Shown in pieces: positions 28,921-40,103 of a DNA stretch of 64,000 nt. Source of the DNA: Brevibacillus sp. DP1.3A (GTDB taxonomy: Bacteria > Bacillota > Bacilli > Brevibacillales > Brevibacillaceae); NCBI RefSeq assembly GCF_013284245.2, contig NZ_CP085876.1, forward strand, positions 2,525,001 through 2,589,000. Direction: 5' to 3'. The notes below the pieces were generated by a model. It had not been told where the DNA came from. It did no database searches and saw only the letters and a program-made list of their open reading frames with translations. The position numbers and the translations under genes were made by a program. Each line of letters starts with the position of its first letter. The first letter of the stretch is position 1.

Positions 28921-30058
28921 GCAGATAGCGGTCATTGACCTGCAAATTGAGCGAGTGGAAACGTATCCGCTACTTCATCGGCTATCGCAAGCTTACGGCG
29001 ATGCGAATGGGTATAAGCGTTATCGAACCAGTTATCTCATTCGGATTATCACAAGGGCAGGAATAGATGGCTGGGGAGAAATTATCGACTGGCTGCCGAC
29101 GCTCCATAAGGGCTTTTGTGAGCGCATCATTCCGTACTTGCTGGGTAAGCAGGTGGACAACAGAGTAGCCATTGTCGATGTCATAGGAAAGTGGCATCAG
29201 CGATCGGCTTCAGGTGTCAGTATGGCACTTACGGAAATTTTGGCAAAAGCGGCGGGGCTATCTGTGGGTCAACTGTGGGGAGGCCAGATACATTCGGGCA
29301 TCCCGGTATATGCCTCCCTCCAATCCTACCGTGAAACAGAAGACTGGATGCAGCAGTCATGGAAGCAAGTCAGCCAGCAAGTCGACGACGGCTTCAAGAT
29401 GGTGAAAGTAAAGATTGGAGGGCGCTCTGTTCAAGAGGATCAGACGCACATCGAAAAACTGATGAATTTGCTTCCTGAACAAGTTCAAGTAGCGGTAGAT
29501 GCCAATCAGAGCTACGACTGTGTGACTGCAAGGAAGTGGGAGGGGCTTTTTTCCCGTTATGGCAATTGGCTTTGGCTGGAGGAGCCGATGCCCATGGATC
29601 GTACAAACGAGTATATCAAGCTTCGTTCGGCATTATCCATCCCGCTTGCTGGTGGAGAAAACTTGATTCGCTGCGCACAGTTTTTGCCCTTGTATGAGGG
29701 GGGCGCTATCGATATTGCTCAGCCTGACCTGATGCATACGGGGGGCATTGACGATTATCGAACGCATCTTCAAATGGCCCGTCAGTTTGGCTATCGCGTG
29801 TCTCCACATTCCTTTGACGGATCACTGGCACGATTGTATACGTTATTTGCACAAGCGTGCTTGCTGGCATGGACCAAGATGGATAGCCATCCGATTGAGC
29901 CTGTCGAATGGGATGTCATGGAGAACCCGTTTTCACAATTGTTTCCGCTGCGACCCATAAATGGCGAAGTGACGCTTCCTACTGGCGTGGGAATAGGCGT
30001 TGAACCTGACTGGGAGATTATTAACGCGTCGCGCTGGGACGGTAGCGCTTATGCGTAA
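28907..30058 (+). CDS. Enolase-superfamily enzyme, mandelate racemase/muconate lactonizing type
   Basis: TIM-barrel enzyme that abstracts a proton alpha to a carboxylate using Mg. The barrel shows the KxK base motif (KMVKVKIGG), metal ligands Asp (VAVDANQSY), Glu (LWLEEPMPM) and Glu (AGGENL), and a His on the opposite face (RVSPHSFDG). The His places it nearer mandelate racemase-type acid-sugar enzymes than MenC; the substrate is unknown. The ATG at 28907 overlaps the yteA stop and the MFS gene starts 15 bp later, so an enzyme-transporter pair is likely. Length 383 aa. Confidence 0.75.
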   Translation: MTTHEQIAVIDLQIERVETYPLLHRLSQAYGDANGYKRYRTSYLIRIITRAGIDGWGEIIDWLPTLHKGFCERIIPYLLGKQVDNRVAIVDVIGKWHQRSASGVSMALTEILAKAAGLSVGQLWGGQIHSGIPVYASLQSYRETEDWMQQSWKQVSQQVDDGFKMVKVKIGGRSVQEDQTHIEKLMNLLPEQVQVAVDANQSYDCVTARKWEGLFSRYGNWLWLEEPMPMDRTNEYIKLRSALSIPLAGGENLIRCAQFLPLYEGGAIDIAQPDLMHTGGIDDYRTHLQMARQFGYRVSPHSFDGSLARLYTLFAQACLLAWTKMDSHPIEPVEWDVMENPFSQLFPLRPINGEVTLPTGVGIGVEPDWEIINASRWDGSAYA

Positions 30059-30073
30059 GACAAGGAGTTTCGT

Positions 30074-31447
30074 ATGGCACAAAATGCGAAAAACCTGATT
30101 GGGCTTGTCGGGGTTCCATTAGTGATGGTGCTGGGCAACTCGATGCTGATCCCTGTACTGCCTACAATGAAAACAGAAATGAAGCTCACCGCCTTACAGA
30201 CGAGCTTGTTGATCACTGCTTTTTCGATTGCAGCAGGTATTGTTATCCCTTTTGCCGGCTATTTGTCAGATCGATTTGGGAGAAAAATTGTCATTATCAG
30301 CTCCCTTGCCTTGTACGGTATTGGTGGTTTGGTCGCAGGGCTTGCCGCGTTGTGGATAGATCAACCTTATATGGCTATCATGGGAGGGCGAGTCTTGCAG
30401 GGGATCGGGGCTGCCGGGACAGCGCCCATCGCAATGGCATTGGTAGGGGATCTGTTCGATGGCGCTTCGGAGAGTAGGGCATTGGGGCTGTTGGAGACAT
30501 CAAACGGGATGGGAAAAGTATTAAGTCCGATTTTTGGCTCCTTGCTTGCTCTCATTTCTTGGTACATGGTCTTTTTAGCTTTTCCGATTATTTGCGGTGT
30601 CGTCCTCCTGATGTTTTTATTTCTGACTAAGGAAAAGAAACAGGATAAGAAGCTACTCCCTGTCAAGCAGTACATGCATTCGATCGCGCAAGTGTTTAAG
30701 CAGCATGGAAAATGGCTTGTCCCCGCGTTTTTTATTGGGAGCATCTGCCTGTTCACGTTGTTTGGTGTACTGTTTTACCTGTCTGATTTATTGGAAGAAA
30801 AATACAAGATTGATGGTGTCATCAAAGGCTTCTTTTTGGCGATTCCCTTGCTCGTGATGAGTATCGCGGCATATGTGACAGGAGTCATTATCAAAAAGAA
30901 GCTGAAGCTGATGCGTCTGTTTGTGATTATCGGCATGTTTTTGCTGGCTACGTCTTACATTCTGGCCAGCTTTGTCAAAGGGGCTTATGTCCTGATTGGC
31001 ATTTTGGTCATCGGCAGCGCGGGGACGGGAATGATTTTACCGTGCTTGAACTCCATGATCGTTGGGGCCGTACAAAAAACAGAGCGAGGCATGATTACTT
31101 CTTTGTATAGTGGTGTACGTTTTATCGGTGTTGCGATCGGCCCACCTATTTTTACCTGGTTGCTCGGGATTTCTCGGACGGTCATGTTTCTATCAATCGC
31201 ATGTTTATCGCTCGTTTTCGCTGTGCTAGCGATCTTTTTCTTGAAGCCCAAGCAGGTCGAGCAGCCAGGACAAGGGACAAAAGACAGCGAGACGAATGGG
31301 TGGCGGCAAATATCAGAGGTACTGGGAATTGAACCAGAAACGGTGCACGAGGTACAACGAGAGAGAGCCATCGAAAAGTATGGCTTTGATCCAAATGAGC
31401 TCGTCAAGCGTGTGTTGTCGGGAAAGAAGGAAAAGGAAAAACAATAA
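30074..31447 (+). CDS. MFS transporter (drug:H+ antiporter-like)
   Basis: Twelve predicted membrane helices, with the MFS motif A GYLSDRFGRK between helices 2 and 3 and the antiporter-type glycine/proline-rich region in helix 5 (GMGKVLSPIFGSLLALI, here as seen). A cytoplasmic C-terminal tail of about 60 residues, rich in K and E, is longer than usual. Substrate unknown: it could export a drug or take up or export the substrate of the enolase-superfamily enzyme encoded 15 bp upstream. Ribosome binding site AAGGAG. Confidence 0.8.
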   Translation: MAQNAKNLIGLVGVPLVMVLGNSMLIPVLPTMKTEMKLTALQTSLLITAFSIAAGIVIPFAGYLSDRFGRKIVIISSLALYGIGGLVAGLAALWIDQPYMAIMGGRVLQGIGAAGTAPIAMALVGDLFDGASESRALGLLETSNGMGKVLSPIFGSLLALISWYMVFLAFPIICGVVLLMFLFLTKEKKQDKKLLPVKQYMHSIAQVFKQHGKWLVPAFFIGSICLFTLFGVLFYLSDLLEEKYKIDGVIKGFFLAIPLLVMSIAAYVTGVIIKKKLKLMRLFVIIGMFLLATSYILASFVKGAYVLIGILVIGSAGTGMILPCLNSMIVGAVQKTERGMITSLYSGVRFIGVAIGPPIFTWLLGISRTVMFLSIACLSLVFAVLAIFFLKPKQVEQPGQGTKDSETNGWRQISEVLGIEPETVHEVQRERAIEKYGFDPNELVKRVLSGKKEKEKQ

Positions 31448-31514
31448 ACAGGCTGTCTCTGTCGGTCAGTCTCACCGAATACAAAGCCGGGGAGCGACAG
31501 GGACGAGCCTGTTT
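31443..31514. terminator. Long hairpin between convergent genes
   Basis: AACAGGCT-GTC-CTGTCG at 31443-31464 pairs with CGACAG-GAC-AGCCTGTT at 31494-31514, leaving a loop of about 30 bases. It separates the MFS gene (+) from the Nudix gene (-). T-runs are weak, so its efficiency is uncertain. Confidence 0.55.
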
Positions 31515-31521
31515 ATGATGG

Positions 31522-31995
31522 CTAGGACTCCGCAAAGGGATGACGTAAAGCTCGTTCGAGTGCGAGCGGGTACACATCATCTTGCAGAATACGACTAAAC
31601 TCCTGATTGCCTTTTACATCTCGCGGGATATCCGCAAACACAATGGTGGCGAGCACGTCTGAGCCACTTGGCTGGTTTGTATAATGCGCTACCTTTGCGG
31701 TATAAATGTCTTTTCGCATCGAGTCGTCGATGGTGTACTGTCCGATGCGCTCAATCCCTTCCAGAATGGCGCCGGTTTCTTCATAGACCTCACGAACTGC
31801 TGCCGCCAGGCTGTTTTCACCCGCTTCTACTTTTCCCCCTGGTAGCTCCACACCGCGTGTACGATGGCGAGTAAATAACAGCTTTCCCTGATAAAAAGCG
31901 AAGATCAGCACGTGACCTGCTTGGTGGTTACGATACTCTTCGGGAGAAAAGGTTAGCTGGACAGGTAAGCCGAAATCGTCGTAAAAAGCGTACAT
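31522..31995 (-). CDS. ytkD: Nudix hydrolase, YtkD-like
   Basis: Small pyrophosphohydrolase of 157 aa. The Nudix box is intact: GGKVEAGENSLAAAVREVYE followed by ETGA (Gx5Ex7REUxEExGU pattern). The N-terminus (MYAFYDDFGLPVQLTF) and overall layout resemble Bacillus YtkD, an 8-oxo-dGTP/GTP-cleaving antimutator made in sporulation and stationary phase. It sits 13 bp downstream of a flavin oxidoreductase on the same strand. The YtkD identity is by pattern only. Confidence 0.72.
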   Translation of the reverse strand: MYAFYDDFGLPVQLTFSPEEYRNHQAGHVLIFAFYQGKLLFTRHRTRGVELPGGKVEAGENSLAAAVREVYEETGAILEGIERIGQYTIDDSMRKDIYTAKVAHYTNQPSGSDVLATIVFADIPRDVKGNQEFSRILQDDVYPLALERALRHPFAES

Positions 31996-32008
31996 GCAAA
32001 GCGCTCCT

Positions 32009-32938
32009 CTACAGGCTCATTGATCTATTGTTTTGAATTTGCAAGGAAATATGCTTGACTGCCTTCATCGCTTGACCAGCTGCCAGTGCCAAACTCGCAT
32101 AAGCGGCTCCGTTGCTCACATCTCCGACTGCGTATATCCATGGAGAGTTGACTCGTTGATAGGAATCCGTTTGCAAATAGTCATCGCCAAACGTGTCCAA
32201 ACCTTCGAGACCCACTGTGTTTCCATGAACACCAATTCGTGGCAGAATCCAATCGACTACGATCGTCTCTGGATTGCCTGCGCGCGTAGAGGTGAGTGTC
32301 AGAACCGTCCGTGCCTCTTCGTCCTGATAGTCAGTTACTTGTGTTTCCCACAGGACTTGGATGTTGGGGAGGCCTGTGATTTTCTTTTGCCATTCGGGAC
32401 GAGCACGCCACTCACTGCTCCGAACCAACAGATAAACTTGTCGGGCATGAAAGCTCAAATTTGCTGCACTCTCCAATGCGCGATCTCCTCCGCCGATAAC
32501 GGCGATATCTTGCCCGGCGATGGTGTGGGCTTGGGCTGTTGTAGAAAACCAAGGCGACAGGACACTTGGACAATCAGCTAGGGCCGGTATTTCATTCCAG
32601 CCAACTCCTGTGGCGATGAGTAGATAGTCGACACGATAAACGGATTTCGAAGTCATTACCTGTTTCGTTTCCCGATCAATGGAAAGAATGGCTTCGTTCA
32701 ATCGTATGTTTGGCTGCTGGATGAAAGGATGGGCGATCAGTACCTTTACAAGGGCAGCTCCCTGGTCATATACAAGGGGTGGAAAGTCGGTAATCTCGTT
32801 GTAAATGTGATGCAATTGGCCGCCGAGTCTATCCGTTTTTTCGATAAGAAGACAAGAAAGACCTAATCGTTGGCACCATATTGCTGCGGACAACCCTGCG
32901 ATGCCGCCACCTGCGATCAGCACCTGTATGTGTTCCAC
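32009..32938 (-). CDS. FAD/NAD(P)-dependent oxidoreductase lacking the thioredoxin reductase disulfide
   Basis: Two-dinucleotide-binding-domain flavoprotein. FAD binding: VLIAGGGIAGLSAA near residue 8, then IEKTDRLGGQL. NAD(P) binding: DIAVIGGGDRALESA near residue 145. C-terminal FAD contact: WIYAVGDVSNG. It is built like thioredoxin reductase but has no CxxC redox pair, so it resembles ferredoxin/flavodoxin-type reductases. The substrate is unknown. The GTG start at 32938 lies nine bases after GGAGGG; a TTG two codons earlier would be too close. Likely co-transcribed with the Nudix gene downstream. Confidence 0.75.
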   Translation of the reverse strand: MEHIQVLIAGGGIAGLSAAIWCQRLGLSCLLIEKTDRLGGQLHHIYNEITDFPPLVYDQGAALVKVLIAHPFIQQPNIRLNEAILSIDRETKQVMTSKSVYRVDYLLIATGVGWNEIPALADCPSVLSPWFSTTAQAHTIAGQDIAVIGGGDRALESAANLSFHARQVYLLVRSSEWRARPEWQKKITGLPNIQVLWETQVTDYQDEEARTVLTLTSTRAGNPETIVVDWILPRIGVHGNTVGLEGLDTFGDDYLQTDSYQRVNSPWIYAVGDVSNGAAYASLALAAGQAMKAVKHISLQIQNNRSMSL

Positions 32939-33081
32939 TCTCAAGTCCCTCCGATTCCCTTATTCATCTATCTGATTTTCCTCAGTTTTAGACTACCTTT
33001 TTCGATTCGTAAGTGCAAGAACTCTCAGGGAAAACCGATCGAGTTGAATCGGCAGGATTCTACATTTTGACGGGATATTGT

Positions 33082-33089
33082 GGTAAAAT
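33082..33089 (+). promoter_or_regulatory. Extended -10 element upstream of the LCP gene
   Basis: GGTAAAAT, with the preceding T giving TGGTAAAAT at 33081-33089, fits an extended -10. No good -35 is visible. Confidence 0.35.
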
Positions 33090-33175
33090 GGGACGAAAGT
33101 TTTACAGAATATATTGAAAAATGAAAAGCCCAAAGCACTATGGACCCTGTGATTTTAAAAAGGAGTGAACCGAAC

Positions 33176-34537
33176 GTGCAAGCCAAGAATGACAAGCCTC
33201 AAGCTCCTGCAAAACAGCCGCGTAAACGGATCAAGCGTGGCCAGCGAAGCAAGCGGATGTATCTGCTCTTGGCGGGTTGCTTATTCCTCTGTTTGTTGGC
33301 CGTAGGAGCAGGCTTCGCCCTCAACCAGTTAGACAAGACACTGGACATCGTAACGCAAGACCCTTACAAGTTACCGGATCAACCTGTGGTGGAGAAGCTG
33401 TACGAACAAAAGAAATCAATCGCCTTCGCCATCGTCGGGGTGGATACGCGCAAAAACATCGGTATGTTAAACACGGATGTTCTGGTCGTAGCCGTCGCTA
33501 ATCCGGTTACGCAAAAGCTGAGCATGGTATCGTTGCCCCGTGATACCCGCGTTCAAATCCCAGGATATCCAGGCTTTCACAAGGTCAATGAAGTATTTGC
33601 ATTAGGGGAAAATATCAGGAAAGATGCGGAAATCAAAGGAAAGCCTGTTACAGAAAATGGCATGACGATGCTCAAGAAAACATTGAATCACATGCTGGGG
33701 ATCTCGGTTGAGCATTATGTGCAGCTTGACTTTGAGGGCTTCACAGCGGTCATTGACAAGCTGGGCGGGATTACGGTTGATGTAGATCGCGATCTCGTAT
33801 ACGAACTGCCGAAGCAAGGTGTATACCGTAATTTGAAAAAAGGGAAACAAGTATTGAACGGAGAGCAGGCACTCGGCTTCGTCCGTCATCGCATCGACAG
33901 ACGTGGAGACGCTTACAACTCGAGCGACTTCGATCGCAACCGCAGACAGCAGCAGGTGATTCGTGCTGTTGCAGAAAAGAGCATGTCCTTGGATGGATTA
34001 TCGAGTTTGACAGCCGTACTGGATACCGTTGGTCAGCATATTAAAACCGATCTGTCGACAGACCAAATAAAAGGATTGGCCCTTGATTTTGCCAGCTTTT
34101 CGTCAAGCAACATGGTTACTTTGGATAATGGGGCGATCTGGAGCTCTCCTTATTCCTTGTGGCCGAGGGAGAACATGCAAGCTGTTCGAACTGCCCTGCA
34201 AACAGAAGTGGGTGTAGCTGGAGCGAGCGAACAGCTCAGTGATGCAGCTGTAGCGGAAGTAGCCAAGGTCGAAATGAAAGCAGAGAAGAGAGCACCAGCT
34301 CCGAAGCCCAAGCCCACGACAGGTACGAAAGAGCAGCCAAAAACACAAAAACCAGCTACACCATCACCAAATCCGGCCCCAGAATCAACACAGGAGCCTG
34401 TAACACCGCCGACTGTACCAGATGGAAATGGCGGCGAATCCAATCCTGAGCCGACGGATAGTAACATGCCACCACCAGATATTTTGGCTCCGCCTGCACC
34501 AGCGACAGATAGTGCTGATGTAGGGCAAACTGGATGA
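33176..34537 (+). CDS. LytR-CpsA-Psr family cell wall polymer ligase
   Basis: LCP enzymes attach teichoic acids or other phosphate-linked glycopolymers to peptidoglycan on the outer face of the membrane. A basic cytoplasmic N-terminus (RKRIKRGQRSKR) precedes one membrane helix (residues ~32-54), followed by the LCP domain: FAIVGVDTR, DVLVVAVAN, VSLPRDTRVQIPGY with the catalytic Arg/Asp, FHKVNEVFALG, LGGITVDVDRDL, FVRHRIDRRGD. A Pro/Thr/Lys-rich tail of ~90 residues follows. The GTG at 33176 has an AAGGAG ribosome binding site; an upstream in-frame ATG (33140) lacks one. Probably a TagU-type paralogue. Confidence 0.88.
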   Translation: MQAKNDKPQAPAKQPRKRIKRGQRSKRMYLLLAGCLFLCLLAVGAGFALNQLDKTLDIVTQDPYKLPDQPVVEKLYEQKKSIAFAIVGVDTRKNIGMLNTDVLVVAVANPVTQKLSMVSLPRDTRVQIPGYPGFHKVNEVFALGENIRKDAEIKGKPVTENGMTMLKKTLNHMLGISVEHYVQLDFEGFTAVIDKLGGITVDVDRDLVYELPKQGVYRNLKKGKQVLNGEQALGFVRHRIDRRGDAYNSSDFDRNRRQQQVIRAVAEKSMSLDGLSSLTAVLDTVGQHIKTDLSTDQIKGLALDFASFSSSNMVTLDNGAIWSSPYSLWPRENMQAVRTALQTEVGVAGASEQLSDAAVAEVAKVEMKAEKRAPAPKPKPTTGTKEQPKTQKPATPSPNPAPESTQEPVTPPTVPDGNGGESNPEPTDSNMPPPDILAPPAPATDSADVGQTG

Positions 34538-34550
34538 TCTTGAACACACC

Positions 34551-34611
34551 CCCCAGGCAACAGTACATATTCTATCGTACAAAGACAGTCGTGCCTTTGC
34601 TGGGGAGGGAG
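34551..34611 (+). promoter_or_regulatory. Candidate RNA thermometer in the hsp20 leader
   Basis: CCCCA (34551-34555) pairs with TGGGG (34601-34605), GGCA (34556-34559) with TGCC (34592-34595), and GTAC (34563-34566) with GTAC (34577-34580). The paired GGGG is part of the GGGGAGGGAG ribosome binding site of the small heat-shock gene at 34622. Ribosome-binding-site-masking hairpins that melt on heating are common in small heat-shock genes; this is inferred. Confidence 0.45.
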
Positions 34612-34621
34612 TGCGGAAGCG

Positions 34622-35218
34622 ATGAAAAACCTGCAAGAGACCATGAAGCAGTTACAAAAAGCATCCGAAAGTTTGTCCAAGCTCGGCTTTGACCCAGATC
34701 ATCCGTGGAAAGCATTGAGCCAGATGGGGCAGGTGCTGGATACGAATTTTTGGGAGAATATCGCGACGCTCAATAAGCAAGCAGCACAAAAGACGGCCAC
34801 CGCCGCAGCGCCAAATGCACCACCCGTGAAAAAGGGGAAAAAAAAGACGAAGGAAAAACCGATGCGTTTCGTGCAGGTAGACGATTCGCATTTTTCCCCA
34901 GCCTCGGATATTTACCAATCAGAGCAAATGGTCATCGTTTCCTGTGAACTGCCGGGCTTCGATCGCGATAGTTTGGAGATTACCCTCTCCGACCAACGGT
35001 TGCTTGAGGTCAAAGGGAACTTCAAAGAAAGTGAGCATCAGGGACTTCGTACACAAGGGGAAAGGAGCTACGGCCCCTTTTATCGAAAGCTGGCTTTACC
35101 GGTTTCCGTTAGTTCAAAAGGGATGAAGGCCCAGTATCAAGACGGGGTGTTAGAAATCTATTTGATGCGTGATGGAGCTGCGAACGAACGAAGAACAACA
35201 TTTAAAGCGAGTTTGTAA
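34622..35218 (+). CDS. Small heat-shock protein (Hsp20/alpha-crystallin)
   Basis: ATP-independent holdase chaperone. The N-terminal ~75 residues are helical and Gln/Lys-rich (MKNLQETMKQLQKASESL) with a lysine cluster KKGKKKTKEK. The alpha-crystallin domain runs from FSPASDIYQ to IYLMRD with the family strand VSCELPGFDRDSLEITL and a late GVLEIYL motif (the usual A-x-x-x-n-G-v-L). The C-terminal IxI/V anchor is not evident. Length 198 aa, somewhat longer than typical. It lies 84 bp after the LCP gene, with a hairpin at its ribosome binding site. Confidence 0.85.
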   Translation: MKNLQETMKQLQKASESLSKLGFDPDHPWKALSQMGQVLDTNFWENIATLNKQAAQKTATAAAPNAPPVKKGKKKTKEKPMRFVQVDDSHFSPASDIYQSEQMVIVSCELPGFDRDSLEITLSDQRLLEVKGNFKESEHQGLRTQGERSYGPFYRKLALPVSVSSKGMKAQYQDGVLEIYLMRDGAANERRTTFKASL

Positions 35219-35242
35219 AAACAGGTGGTAGTGGAGAAATCA

Positions 35243-35278
35243 AAAAAGAACCTGAGTATTCCTACCAGGTTCTTTTTT
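35243..35278 (+). terminator. Terminator after hsp20
   Basis: AAAAAGAACCTG pairs with CAGGTTCTTTTT across an 11-base loop. The symmetry with A- and T-runs would let it act on both strands. Confidence 0.88.
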
Positions 35279-35428
35279 ATTGCACATAAACAGAGGCGAT
35301 GATATAATCAGCTCACGACTGTTCATTATATATATTCATAGTTATTGCATCTTTCACTTTAATCGTACCATGCTGGTGAACTCTTGTCAAATGTTTTTTC
35401 TCAATTTAATGGTTAGGAGAGATATTGA

Positions 35429-38044
<2,616 letters not shown>

Positions 38045-38046
38045 TC

Positions 38047-38072
38047 AGGGGGGCCTCGTGCCTCCTTTTTTG
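38047..38072 (+). terminator. Terminator after rph
   Basis: AGGGGGGC pairs with GCCTCCTT (two G-U pairs) followed by a T-run, 3 bp after the stop. Confidence 0.75.
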
Positions 38073-38091
38073 TTTCGTTTTTCAGCCAAAA

Positions 38092-38125
38092 TAAAAACAG
38101 TGTCAATGAAAAGACATTAACACTG
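38092..38125 (-). terminator. Terminator of the gerP operon
   Basis: On the minus strand CAGTGTTAATG pairs with CATTGACACTG and is followed by TTTTTATTTT. Confidence 0.85.
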
Positions 38126-38131
38126 CCGGGA

Positions 38132-38347
38132 TTAGATGTTCCCAAACATCGGTTGATCGACGACATTGGGGTCCAGTGTATTCGTTGCGTTGACACCATT
38201 GAGCGTGTTGACTACGTTACCTGTGTTGCCGCCTCCTGAACCGGAGAATGTCTTGGCGGCTGTTTTTGGCGATATGTTGAGCGTATCTCCGAAGTTAACT
38301 GTACCCGAATTATTATTGATATTGACAGCTCCAATGACAGAAGGCAC
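38132..38347 (-). CDS. gerPF: Spore germination protein GerPF
   Basis: Last gene of the gerPA-PF operon, whose products are inner spore-coat proteins needed for germinants to pass through the coat. The 71-aa protein starts MPSVIGAVNINNNSGTVNFG, the GerPA/GerPF family signature, followed by SPKTAAKTFSGSGGGNTG. The GTG start at 38347 lies behind GGAGGGAGGGGG and begins 3 bp after gerPE ends. A terminator follows. Confidence 0.93.
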   Translation of the reverse strand: MPSVIGAVNINNNSGTVNFGDTLNISPKTAAKTFSGSGGGNTGNVVNTLNGVNATNTLDPNVVDQPMFGNI

Positions 38348-38350
38348 AGT

Positions 38351-38743
38351 TTACCCCCTCCCTCCAGTTTTTGGTTCTTCTTGGAAAATGTGACGAATAT
38401 TTACGACTCGTGTTTCGAGTTTTATGGATTCGTTCGAACCAACATGGATGACGGAGGATCCTGCTACGAAAGGGACTTCCACTTTTCGAATGAAAATGTA
38501 CGGGCAGTCGTGGAACGTATCGATGCAAATCGGATCTGAGAGACTAGGGGGAGTTAAAGGTACGGAAAAGGTCGAGTAATTCTCAAACATAAATTCATTT
38601 TCATAGAAGATGGCCTGCTCACGTTGGACGGCTAATATGTTTGCGACAGCGTCAATCTGCCGGGAATCACCTATTTGCAGAACAGATGAGGTATCGACCG
38701 AGAGAACATCCAGCTTACGGACATGACTGGTCCTTCGGTACAT
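38351..38743 (-). CDS. gerPE: Spore germination protein GerPE
   Basis: Spore-coat permeability protein of 130 aa, matching the GerPE family in length and in the N-terminal pattern RTSHVRKLDVLSVDTSSVLQIGDS. A second IHVGSNESI copy near the C-terminus echoes the GDS/GDT turn seen in the other GerP proteins. Ribosome binding site AAGGAGGG. Position five of six in the operon. Confidence 0.9.
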   Translation of the reverse strand: MYRRTSHVRKLDVLSVDTSSVLQIGDSRQIDAVANILAVQREQAIFYENEFMFENYSTFSVPLTPPSLSDPICIDTFHDCPYIFIRKVEVPFVAGSSVIHVGSNESIKLETRVVNIRHIFQEEPKTGGRG

Positions 38744-38757
38744 GGTGACAACCCTCC

Positions 38758-38949
38758 TTATGAAGCGGGCAGCGCAGTATCAATCGGGATCGTGGCTCCG
38801 ACAATCATTTTTTCGGGTGGCGTTTCATAAATCGCTCTGAGGTCTACTGTCTGCGTGTCCCCAATAAACAAGGAAGCGGAAGAAGTGAGAGCACTGACGG
38901 AGACCCTCTTTACACAAATGGCTTCGTTTATCACTTGATACCTCATCAT
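38758..38949 (-). CDS. gerPD: Spore germination protein GerPD
   Basis: A 63-aa coat protein with the GerPD core SSASLFIGDTQTVDLRAIYETPPE. The ATGATG start overlaps the gerPC stop codon, so translation is coupled. A second GerPD-like protein is encoded divergently at 40217; the orphan keeps the FDTPP form of the C-terminal motif, while this operon copy has YETPP. Confidence 0.9.
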   Translation of the reverse strand: MMRYQVINEAICVKRVSVSALTSSASLFIGDTQTVDLRAIYETPPEKMIVGATIPIDTALPAS

Positions 38950-39560
38950 GGTTCGTTCACCTCACGAGGCAAATTTTTCACGAATGTTTCGCAGGTCTTG
39001 TCGATATCCCGTTTCACTTTTTGGACTGTCTTTTGTACGAAAACATCGAGCTGCTCTGGTTCTAGTTCATCGGTAGGGAGCTCACTCAGGTAATACTTAA
39101 TCCGTTGATCGATCTGCTTTTTAATGTCATCCAAGATAAAGGCACGATAATTGTTATCCAGTGGATAGTTGCACTCTGTTTCGATTCTTTCAAGAACGAG
39201 GTAGGCATCTTGCTCCAAGTATTGATAAATTTCTTTCTGGACACGGTTAAAAAGTGGGGCAGTGCTTTGGTACGGATTAGGGACATCCATCGATTGATTG
39301 ATGGAAAAATCACCGATTCCTGCATCATTTCCTTTCGGGTTTAAACCGATATTGAGAGTCCCTTCCAGTCGCTCAACTTTTAGCAGATCGAATTTGTACT
39401 CGTTTTTGATGACGGAAGGAATCTGTTTTTCCTTGAGATCATTTACATCTTGCTGCAGCTGTTCAATCATTTGCTTCAATTTCTCGATCTTATCATTTTG
39501 CAATTGTATATAGTCATGTAACTGTTGCATATACTGCATCATTTCGGGATCCATGTACAT
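38946..39560 (-). CDS. gerPC: Spore germination protein GerPC
   Basis: The largest GerP protein, 204 aa from the ATG at 39560 (an ATG three codons earlier touches the AAGG ribosome binding site). The N-terminus is a coiled coil (YMQQLHDYIQLQNDKIEKLK), followed by a GerPC-specific domain with IETECNYPLDNNYRAFILDD-type helices. It probably assembles with the small GerP proteins in the inner coat; the biochemical role is not known. The stop overlaps the gerPD start. Confidence 0.88.
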   Translation of the reverse strand: MYMDPEMMQYMQQLHDYIQLQNDKIEKLKQMIEQLQQDVNDLKEKQIPSVIKNEYKFDLLKVERLEGTLNIGLNPKGNDAGIGDFSINQSMDVPNPYQSTAPLFNRVQKEIYQYLEQDAYLVLERIETECNYPLDNNYRAFILDDIKKQIDQRIKYYLSELPTDELEPEQLDVFVQKTVQKVKRDIDKTCETFVKNLPREVNEP

Positions 39561-39575
39561 GACGACCATCCTTCT

Positions 39576-39821
39576 TCATCTAAGAGTGCCAGAGCGAACA
39601 GGTGAAGGCTGAACCAATGGAATGAGGGGCACGAATTCTTCCGCACCGGTTGTGGGGAGAGGCCCCACCTGTGGAGCTGGCTCTGTGAATCCGCCGGTGT
39701 TGTAAAGCTTGGATACGGGCTTGATAATCCCTGCGCTTCCTATTTGGCACACCGAAGAGTTGCTTATGCCTTCGATCTTGAGCGAATTGATTACGATATG
39801 TTGCGTAACAAAAAAATTCAT
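39576..39821 (-). CDS. gerPB: Spore germination protein GerPB
   Basis: An 81-aa protein with the GerPB start MNFFVTQHIVINSLKIEGIS followed by SSVCQIGSAGIIKP. The C-terminal half is Pro/Thr/Gly-rich. The ATG overlaps the gerPA stop by 4 bp. It is required with the other GerP proteins for germinant access through the coat. Confidence 0.9.
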   Translation of the reverse strand: MNFFVTQHIVINSLKIEGISNSSVCQIGSAGIIKPVSKLYNTGGFTEPAPQVGPLPTTGAEEFVPLIPLVQPSPVRSGTLR

Positions 39822-40069
39822 GCGAAATCTCGTCCCTTTGCCCTGAAATCGTTCGTTTCTTCTACAAAAAGCGGGATATCATTATCGGATTGTTCATTGA
39901 CGTAGACGACGCTACGTGGAATTTTAAAGGACAGATTGGTACCAGAATTGAATGATCCTCCACCCGCGAAGGTTTTGGCATAAGTGGTAGGTGCGATTTT
40001 ACGGACGTCTCCGACATTGAAAACGCCGCCCACGTTGTTTACATTGATGACTCCAACGAATGCTGGCAT
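39818..40069 (-). CDS. gerPA: Spore germination protein GerPA
   Basis: First gene of the operon; 83 aa starting MPAFVGVINVNNVGGVFNVG, the GerPA/PF fold, then KTFAGGGSFNSG. I chose the ATG at 40069 over the in-frame GTG at 40078 because family members begin MPAxVG and the GTG sits almost on the AAAGG ribosome binding site. A sigma-K-type promoter lies 35 bp upstream. Confidence 0.9.
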   Translation of the reverse strand: MPAFVGVINVNNVGGVFNVGDVRKIAPTTYAKTFAGGGSFNSGTNLSFKIPRSVVYVNEQSDNDIPLFVEETNDFRAKGRDFA

Positions 40070-40103
40070 GTTCGGCACATCCTTTTGGGAGAGATCCTCT
40101 CTG

